Source: Priapulus caudatus
Taxonomy: Eukaryota; Priapulida; Priapulimorpha; Priapulimorphida; Priapulidae
Assembly (NCBI RefSeq): GCF_000485595.1
Contig: NW_014577503.1
Location: 86,210-110,776 of the forward strand
Direction of reading: 5' to 3'
DNA: 24,567 nucleotides
Position 1 is the first letter of the stretch; each line of letters begins with the position of its first letter. A model generated the notes under the pieces. It was given only the letters and a program-made list of their open reading frames with translations. It did no database searches and was not told the origin of the DNA. This document shows positions 18,030-24,567 of the stretch, one piece after another. A program made the translations under genes and the position numbers.

Positions 18030-19074
18030 TATATATATATATCTTCTATGATCAGGTCAGCTTTTATCATTTACTCATTATCTGTATAACTATATAGCCA
18101 GGGTACACAAATTAGAGTTAAAAGAGTCCAGCAGATGCTTAACGCCATACACAGTTTACACTAGTGAATACGCGTACTGTAAGCAATAAAAGAAGAGTGT
18201 TATAACGACAAGCACGCTGTGTACTGGTGGTGCCCGTCTCTGGGACCTACCCCTTCTCTTGATGCCCTACATCTGTTTGTTTTCCGCATGTTAAGTTATA
18301 GCAAAACGCTCGGCATGAATCAAGAATGTTCGGCATGTTCAATGAATCAAGTGATGAAAAGGAAAGAAATCAGCAAATCGTGAACTCCACTCAACAGAAA
18401 GATAAAAAGTCGAAGAGAAAAACGTCTAATAACTGAACGCAATAAATCAGAAACATCACAAACAGTAGCCGTTTCTGAAGAGAACGACATTCCTAATTGC
18501 ATTTTGATTACTAGATTGGTGAACAGTAAATATCGAAATAATTGGTGACCACTGACCCGGTACAATGAATATGATAATAGACATATAATCAGGAGATAAT
18601 CAATAGACAAAGGTATTACTAAATAGTAATTAACCAAGTATTATTTCAGCTGATCTGATACTAACTTTCCTTTGCGGATGTAGACACAACGACTACCGAT
18701 TCAACTCTGTTGCTTTCACACGTCAGTCGTCAGCAATATAATGACACTCATTGAGAACGTGCTCACTTTCAGTATCGCTCTCTCATACCAGCGATGCACA
18801 CGGCACCCCTACATATTCAGTAATGAACATGCCCCAAGCGACTTATCTTCTTACTATAATTTGCCGAATGTTGTATGTATGTATGTATGTATGTTAATGA
18901 AAGGCTCCGTCAGTTTTGATCCAAATAGCGCCAAATTCACAGAAGAGATCGATGAATACACGGAACGGGTTCTAAACTTTACTCGGTTGAAAACGGTAAA
19001 AAAGACTTAAAAAGGACACACACAAAAAGGTAAAGATTTGCCTGAAAATAGGGGGCGCTATATCCTTGCCTTGC
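18030..19074. other. intergenic stretch with (GTAT)n, no gene recognised
   Basis: It contains a (GTAT)n microsatellite at 18872-18894 and a lone CAGGAGATAAT segment near 18589 resembling the hairpin terminus. The plus-strand frame at 18741-19010 crosses the microsatellite and has no recognisable domain. Confidence 0.5.
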
Positions 19075-19136
19075 TAATATTTCGCCGACTGTGAACGTTG
19101 TGCTGTAATATTTCGCCGTCTGTCAACGTTGTGCTG
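19075..19136. repeat. 31-bp tandem duplication
   Basis: Two copies of TAATATTTCGCCG(A/T)CTGT(G/C)AACGTTGTGCTG sit head to tail with a 31-bp period and two differences. Confidence 0.88.
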
Positions 19137-19410
19137 CATGCACAAAGATTTTTGTAAGCCCAATAATGGAAGTAGAAATAACCATGTAATAATGAAGTTA
19201 AATGTTCAGTAGCTATTTTGGGATAGTTTTCGATATGAGATGTACAAGTTCAATTTCATCAGAGCTGACTTGAAGAAATGGCACTTACACTGACAACGTT
19301 GGTTTCCATGAGATCCTTTAATTGCGTAGTTATTAGCTCCGCGTTGAAAACGGAGCTCATGCAATCGCTCGCGCGTGTGTGTTCGTGTGTGTGTGTAGCC
19401 ACCGCGCGAT

Positions 19411-19586
19411 CGATAGCGCGTCGAGTCAGCGAGTGGCGAGCCAGCAGCAGCCACCAGTGACCGGCGAATCGATAGCGCGTCGAGTCAGCGAGTGGCGAGC
19501 CAGCAGCAGCCACCAGTGACCGGCGAATCGATAGCGCGTCGAGTCAGCGAGTGGGCGAGTCAGCGAGCGAGATCCAGCAGCAGTGA
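19411..19586. repeat. 59-bp GC-rich tandem array, left part
   Basis: Units beginning CGATAGCGCGTCGAGTCAGC start at 19411, 19470 and 19529, an exact 59-bp period. The first two are nearly identical. A (GT)n run precedes the array. The array is interrupted by the TIR element at 19587 and related sequence resumes at 20545. Confidence 0.9.
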
Positions 19587-20541
19587 TGGCCCTGTCACAC
19601 ATTGACGATTTAGCCAGCGTATGCCGGACGTAAATCAAAAATTTGGTGAATACGCTGGCGTACGTCGAATAAGTTATGGTAAGCTTTGTATAAGTTAAAA
19701 GCACGCTGAAAGCACGCTGAAGCACGCTGAAGCACGCTGGTATACGTCGTAGTACGGCGAGGTCGTCGAAAAATGTTGAGCATGCTCAAAATGTTTCCGA
19801 CGTATGCCAGCGTATGCCCATACGTCCCGGCATACGCGGGCCATAAGTTTGTTAGTAAGTTATTCGATCGTTGACACACGTTTGACCCACGTTACTTGTA
19901 AAGTTACTCAAAGTCGAAATTACGTCGAGATATAATGTCTAGCGTACCCAAAACTTATTTCTAACTTATGAGTAACGTGCTTTGAACCTATGTGTAACTT
20001 ATCTCCAACGCATATTGACGTATTTGACGGTGTTCCGGACCCCACAGACTTACTGAAGCGTGTTTCTAACTTACAGCTACCCGTATAATGGCGTATTGGC
20101 AGCGTTTAGGGGAATTGGTATATAAAAATGGTATTGGGCATGGTAGATTACTGCGACGGTGATGTTGATACACTGCCGATGTCTAGTTGGCGGTTATGAT
20201 TTGAATCGTCGAGCGGAGAGCCTTTTATAGGCTACGACACGTGATCGTCGGCGATCCAGCCTGCGCGCGCGCTATGCATAAGTTAGACATCGTTGGGCAT
20301 AATAGTTGTGAAGCGCCGGCAACACGCTAAGCATTCGTTGTATAAGTTATCTATAAGTTATCGAAACGTTCTATATATAGTTACTAAATAGCGTTATGTA
20401 TGCGTCCAACTCGTTAGACTACGCTTGTATACGCTCAAATTGAAAAAAAAACATCGATAGTTCAGCGTATGCCAGCGTTTTAAGAGAAATTTTGATACGT
20501 CCGGCATACGGCTGGCTAAATCGTCATGTGTGACAGGGCCA
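19587..20541. mobile_element. 955-bp non-autonomous TIR element inside the 59-bp array
   Basis: The left terminus TGGCCCTGTCACACATTGAC and right terminus GTGTGACAGGGCCA are part of about 55-bp imperfect inverted repeats that include GACGATTTAGCCAGC and TATGCCGGACGTA. TGA lies on both sides (19584-19586, 20542-20544), consistent with a 3-bp duplication as in PIF/Harbinger elements, though an AT 2-bp duplication cannot be excluded. The interior is rich in ACGT-type words (GTATGCCAGCGTATGCC, AAGTTAT, AAAGCACGCTG repeats) and has no transposase frame. Confidence 0.85.
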
Positions 20542-20544
20542 TGA

Positions 20545-20720
20545 GCGGCTGAATCGATAGCGGCGTCAAGTCGCGAGTGCGAGTCAGCACAGCCACGCAG
20601 TGAGCAGCGAGTGCAGCACAGCAGGCGAGTCAGTCAAGCAGCCGCCACCAGCGAGCCACATACATCGTCACATCGCTCGCGGGAGCTATGCACTCTCCGT
20701 GAGTGCCCTCTGTCTAGTTT
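20545..20720. repeat. degenerate continuation of the 59-bp array plus GGAGCTATGCACTCTCC tail
   Basis: It contains ATCGATAGCGGCGTC, GAGTCAGC and CAGCCGCCACCAGCGAGC words matching the left array, with many small indels. It ends in GGAGCTATGCACTCTCCGTG (20682-20701) and CCCTCTGTC, which recurs at 21273-21310 after a second array copy. Confidence 0.75.
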
Positions 20721-20843
20721 TTGCATATTATTGCGTAGTAATAGTTGCGATTTTGAAAAGTCGAAGCACTGTTCGTGCATCACACACGTATTTCAGATTT
20801 CCGGCTATTCAAAGCTGTGCGGGTGCTAGCATACAATAAAACA

Positions 20844-20944
<101 letters not shown>

Positions 20945-20994
20945 TTCACTGTGTACTTGCCTAACAAATGGTTAATGTGTTACGTGTAAGCATG

Positions 20995-21044
20995 ATTACC
21001 TCCGCCCACGGAGTTAACGGAGTAACGGAGTGGAGGGAGGTAAT
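20995..21044. repeat. short palindrome ATTACCTCC...GGAGGTAAT
   Basis: The arms ATTACCTCCGCCCAC and GTGGAGGGAGGTAAT enclose ACGGAGTTAACGGAGTAACG, which itself holds three ACGGAGT words. TTACCTCC termini are common on small invertebrate repeats, so this is probably a short element or a remnant. Confidence 0.7.
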
Positions 21045-21049
21045 GTAAT

Positions 21050-21315
21050 CGGTCTCGTGTGTGTGTGGTGCTGTGTGTGGTGTGTGTGTGTGTGTGTGTG
21101 TGTCCAGTCCGCGCGGCGCGATCGATAGCGAGTCGAGTCAGCAGCAGGCGAGTGAGTCAGCAGCAACCACCAGCGAGCGGCGAGTCAGCAGCCGCCACGC
21201 AGCGAGCGGCGAGTCAGTCACGCAGCCAGCAGCAAGCCAGCTCGTAACACATTACAATGTTTTTACATGCTGGCGGAGGTATGCACTCTCCGTGCGTGCC
21301 CCTCTGTCCTAAGTT
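21050..21315. repeat. second copy of the (GT)n plus GC-rich array plus GCACTCTCC module
   Basis: An imperfect (GT)n run at 21054-21103 leads into GCGCGATCGATAGCGAGTCG and repeated GAGTCAGCAGC words to about 21240. The tail GGAGGTATGCACTCTCCGTG follows at 21274, then CCCCTCTGTCC. The order matches the array at 19380-20720 once the inserted TIR element is removed, so the whole module is duplicated. Confidence 0.78.
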
Positions 21316-22003
21316 GTACATGTATTTCTTTCTGACATCTCAACGCATAAAAAAACCAACATGTGCAACAACTAAACTCTCTCCATATAACGCCTTAACA
21401 CATAAAATAACACTACTGGTAACACATGCACACAGTCAATAAGCCCGCGCTAGCGCGGTTCCAGCTAGTAGTTATAAACATTCGTGCCCCCCCCTCCAAG
21501 TACATCAATCAATGCCGCCCCGGCCCAGGGAGGGTAGGCACCGCCGCGTTGTAATGGTAGTTCAGTGGGTGTCGCGGGCTGCTTTTTTCAGCGACCTTTG
21601 AAAACGTTGCGTGAGAACGTGGTGGCGATGGCGCCCCGGCTCAAGAGGATGTTAGGAACTAGAATTTTCCAGTTGTCCCGATCGGGGCAACTAGGCAAGA
21701 GAATAACTTGTCCGACATAAGACTTTCACTTGTCCCGGGCAATCGGACAACCGTTAGTGTCGAGAAATGTACCGTAGATAAGGGACCTTGGTGAGGCGGT
21801 ATAAGAGGTACAAATATATGAAAATGTGCGATGTCTTACAAAACAGAAAATGAAAATCGGACGGGATAAGACATATTCAGTTACAGTGTGTTTTCTTAGC
21901 TTCCTTTGCTACTACTCTTTCACTATTCATTGCAACGTTCATTGCAGCCATTGATTGCAACGTCCAAGTGCAACTATTCAGTGGCAACGTTAACACACGG
22001 CAC
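21316..22003. other. unannotated stretch with palindrome and ACTTGTCC words
   Basis: It contains the perfect 14-bp palindrome CCGCGCTAGCGCGG at 21445-21458. A block at 21670-21755 repeats TTGTCC words (AGTTGTCCCGATCGGGGCAA, ACTTGTCCGACA, ACTTGTCCCGGGC). No gene recognised; it is likely degraded repeat DNA. Confidence 0.45.
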
Positions 22004-22012
22004 GTTCCTATG

Positions 22013-22240
22013 GCTTAAGGGTCGTTGTCGTATCAAGGTTACTACAGATATGTACCCGAGGTACATATATGTATACACAAAGTGTACCAGACTTGTATTA
22101 CAGAAGTGTACCGCTAACCGCTAACACTAACCCTAACCCTAACCCTAAACATACCTCATATAAAAATATAAATACTAAACAACCTAAAACTACCTCGGGT
22201 ACATATCTGTAGTACCTGATACGACAACGACCCCATCTGC
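22013..22240. mobile_element. 228-bp TIR element with internal telomere-type repeats, copy 2
   Basis: This is an inverted-orientation copy of the element at 9125-9415. The right terminus GACAACGACCCCATCTGC matches exactly; the left terminus is mutated (GCTTAAGGGTCGTTGTCG). It is bounded by the 9-bp direct repeat GTTCCTATG at 22004-22012 and 22241-22249. Its telomere tract (22113-22149) has only about three intact CCCTAA units plus decayed ones. It retains an extra GTACCTCGGGTACATATCTG segment in the left arm that copy 1 lacks in the corresponding arm. Confidence 0.93.
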
Positions 22241-22249
22241 GTTCCTATG

Positions 22250-22711
22250 CCACAGTGGGTGGCACTAGCTGTACTTCCGTGTTTACGTACATTGCTTAGT
22301 ACATGCCATTCCGTATCGATGAATCGAGATTGTGCTGCCGGAGTATATGATTGCGACATGCCAAAAGAGAGCAAGGAGAATTACTTATTTTGACAACCTA
22401 TAATTTAGTAAACTTCACTAAATAAACTTCAACCCAAACCTCATCTTAAACAATCAATCAGCCCTATCCCTAATCAAATTTCACATACACAATTACAATC
22501 CAAAGAGATATTATATATGCAAATCTACAACATCTCTCAATCTTTGGCCCCTGCTATTAGTCAAAACACAAATCACAATATATGTGTTCTGTTGGGGGAC
22601 ATTATTATGGGGTTCCAAGCCGAGGGTCATCTCGTAGTCGTAGTACAGGCGCCTTGTTTTTTTAAGCTAGAAAGGGCAGTTGCAGTTGTCGGCCACCTAC
22701 ATGATCACCAG
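22250..22711. other. no gene recognised
   Basis: AT-rich DNA between the second telomere-repeat element and the 150-bp array. The plus-strand frame 22517-22801 runs into the array and has no recognisable domain. Confidence 0.5.
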
Positions 22712-23805
22712 TGTTCTCCCCAGAGATGTGTAAGTATACAAAGTTTGGTCGCGCTAAAAGGTCAATTAGGGGCCAGAGTTATAGAGCGGAGGGAAATATG
22801 ATGAAGGCAGGGTCAAGGTCAAATAAAGGTTGGCAGTGACACTGTTTCGGTACGCGACACATCCTTCTCCAAAGATGTGTAAGGTATAATACAAAGTTTG
22901 GTCGCGCTAAGTCCAATTAGAGGGCCGAGTTATAGAGTGGAAAGAAAATATAATCACGGTCAAGTCCAATGGTCAGGTCAAATTAAAACGCCACAGTGAC
23001 GATTGTTTTGGTAACACGACAGCACATTCTCGCCCAAGATCTGTAAGTAATAGCCAAGTTTTTGGTAGCGCTAGTCAATAAGGGGCCGAGTTATAGAGGC
23101 AGAAGGGAAATATAATTCAAGGTCAAGGTAAAGGTCAAATAAAGGTCGTAGTGACGTGGTTTTGGTACGCTGAACACACCTTCTGCCCCAAGATGTTAAG
23201 TATAGCCAAGTTTGATGGCGCTAGTCAATTAGGGGCCGAGTTATAGAGCGAGGGAAATATGATCAAGTCAATGTAAAGGTCAAAATTAAAGGTCGTAAGT
23301 GACGCTTGGTTTTAGGTAGCGGCTAGGTCAATTAGGCCGGAGTTTAGAGAGCGGAATGGGAAATATGATCAAAGGTCAAAGTAAAAGTCAAATAAAGTGC
23401 AGTGACCTGGTTTTGGTAGGCGCTGCTGCACGCTTCTCCCGCAAGATGTGTAAAGTATACAAGTTTAGTAGCCGCTAGGTCAATTAGGAGGACGAGTTAG
23501 AAGAGGCGGAAAGGAAATATGATCAAGGTCAAAGGTAAAAGGTCAAATAAAGGTCGCAGTGACCTGGTGTTGTAACGCTGCTTCACCTTCTCCCCAGATG
23601 TGTAAGTATATCCAAGTTTGGGCAGCGCTAGGTCGTTTAGGGGCCGAGTTTAAGAGAGCGGAAGGGAATATGAATCAAGGTCAAAGTAAAAGGTAAATGA
23701 AGGTCGCAGTTGACATGGTTTTAGTACTCTGGCAGCACCTTCTCCCCCAAGATGTGAATAGTAAATACCAATGTTTGGTCAGCGCTAGGTCAACTTAGGG
23801 GGTCT
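22712..23805. repeat. approximately 150-bp tandem array, about eight diverged units
   Basis: TCTCCCC-AAGATGTGTAAG marks unit starts near 22712, 22866, 23028, 23181, 23436, 23589 and 23740. One unit between 23181 and 23436 has lost that marker. Each unit continues with AAGTTTGGT-GCGCTAGGTCAATTAGGGGCCGAGTTATAGAG, GGGAAATATGATCAAGGTCA and CAGTGACCTGGTTTTGGTA. Copies differ mainly by one-base indels. The frame is not conserved, so it is non-coding satellite-like DNA. Confidence 0.92.
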
Positions 23806-23906
23806 GAGTCTCTTGCGGCGGACGCGAAGCGCGGCGGGGCGGCGGCCGCGCGGCGGCTGGGGAGACATGAAACCATAAGTATCCCCGCGACTTCGTGCGG
23901 GGGATA
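23806..23906. other. GC-rich block and hairpin at the end of the 150-bp array
   Basis: GCGGCGGACGCGAAGCGCGG and GCGGCGGCCGCGCGGCGGC at 23815-23858 are almost pure GC and CpG-dense in an otherwise AT-rich region. A hairpin follows: TATCCCCGC (23880-23888) pairs with GCGGGGGATA (23897-23906) around a GACTTCGT loop. It may be one terminus of the repeat that carries the array. Confidence 0.7.
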
Positions 23907-23929
23907 GCAATAAGCATTGTAAGCGTTTT

Positions 23930-24124
23930 ACTACTACATTGTAGATTGTAGCATACATTGGTATACATAGTATACATTGTAGTACATAGATTGTACTACA
24001 TTGTACTTTACTACATTGGTAAGGTGCTTATGACTGATATGATCCGTCCTCGTCCAGCTTTGCCGCACATGTCAGTGACCATCAGTAGCGGAAAATAGTG
24101 TTTATGTTATATTTATATTAGGTA

Positions 24125-24156
<32 letters not shown>

Positions 24157-24181
24157 TAATATATAGTATATATATATATAA
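23930..24181. repeat. TACATTGTA-type repeats and (AT)n tract
   Basis: Repeated TACATTGTAG, GTACATAG and TTGTACTACATTG words fill 23930-24020 and are partly self-complementary. A long AT dinucleotide tract with interruptions spans about 24116-24181. Confidence 0.75.
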
Positions 24182-24567
24182 ATGTTATATTAGGTGGCAG
24201 CACGGCATACAACGCAATAAGTGGTTTTCAGGCAGGTAATGTTAGCTGATATCTTATGGCACACGAAATACCCTGTAATACCTATAAAATTCGGTAGTGT
24301 TTCGGCAGTCCATATAACACGCGCACGAAAAATGATGGCGGATTCCAGACAAATATGCCTGCAGAGGATGTAACGCGATGACAGCTTCGGCGTCATTCTT
24401 TTACTTCATAATAGTTTTTCAGCCGATTGAAGAAAAATTAAAACACAATATCATTCATCCCGGTGGGCTATGCTCGGTGAGATGGAACACTATGAGTTTA
24501 CGACGGCGTCCGCAGGTTCAAATAAACCAACACAGGCCTTCCGAGAGTGGGAACTGCAGCACCAAAG
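24182..24567. other. right end of window, no gene recognised
   Basis: No domain is recognisable in any frame. A GCAGGTTCAAATAAACC segment near 24510-24526 resembles a Pol III B box but lacks a convincing tRNA fold. Confidence 0.45.

Noticed and set aside
18347-18637. Minus-strand hydrophobic segment as the papilin signal peptide
   Set aside because: The frame begins at TTG rather than ATG, and the only phase-0 donor (GTCAGT) is poor.
19206-19513. Overlapping minus-strand frames with RSxxRYR repeats
   Set aside because: They follow the 59-bp GC-rich tandem array. A 59-bp period is not a multiple of three, so the frame is not conserved between units.
22517-22801. Plus-strand 94-residue frame as a gene
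   Set aside because: It runs into the 150-bp tandem array, whose other units carry frame-shifting indels.
22712-23805. CRISPR-like array
   Set aside because: Units are contiguous and diverged with no unique spacers, and the context is a eukaryotic genome.
24470-24545. tRNA gene or tRNA-derived SINE at the right edge
   Set aside because: GGTTCAAAT resembles a B box, but neither the T stem nor the acceptor stem pairs and the A box is weak.

Overview
The window reads as animal nuclear DNA. It holds most of one intron-rich extracellular-matrix gene on the minus strand, plus about 7.5 kb of repeat-dense DNA with no gene I can recognise. The split genes with GT-AG introns, the papilin/ADAMTS-like modules, the AT-rich introns, the many short inverted-repeat elements and the TTAGGG-type tracts all fit a marine invertebrate metazoan. 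I cannot name the species from the sequence; a sponge, cnidarian or lophotrochozoan would all fit.

Region 750-16830 (minus strand): 24 consecutive exons join in frame into about 1,369 residues with every intron phase matching. Both ends are missing. No signal-peptide exon was found upstream of 16830, and the reading frame leaves the last exon at 750 in phase 1. Domain order: basic linker, TSR1, ADAMTS-type Cys-rich region, spacer, TSR2-TSR7, nine short 'GCC' cassettes (C-x4-[FYW]-G-C-C-x-D-[GN]) broken up by two Thr/Ser/Met-rich mucin-like stretches, then a Kunitz domain. This is the papilin (PAPLN / Drosophila Ppn) architecture, a secreted basement-membrane glycoprotein related to ADAMTS. 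Immunoglobulin or PLAC domains, if present, would lie beyond the left edge.

Introns: they carry several short non-autonomous elements. Among them are a 291-bp element with 38-bp terminal inverted repeats (TIRs), a 9-bp target duplication and 19 internal TTAGGG/CTAGGG hexamers; a 496-bp element with about 130-bp TIRs flanked by TTAA; and near-perfect hairpins sharing a CAGGRGT terminus.

Region 16831-24567: no convincing gene. It contains more hairpins, a 59-bp GC-rich tandem array split by a 955-bp TIR element, a long (GT)n tract, a second copy of the telomere-repeat element (228 bp, again with a 9-bp target duplication), a roughly 150-bp tandem array of about eight diverged units, and a GC-rich block with a hairpin.

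The most novel item is the two-copy TIR family that carries telomere-type hexamers as its own cargo. It gives a transposition-based explanation for interstitial telomeric sequence in this genome.
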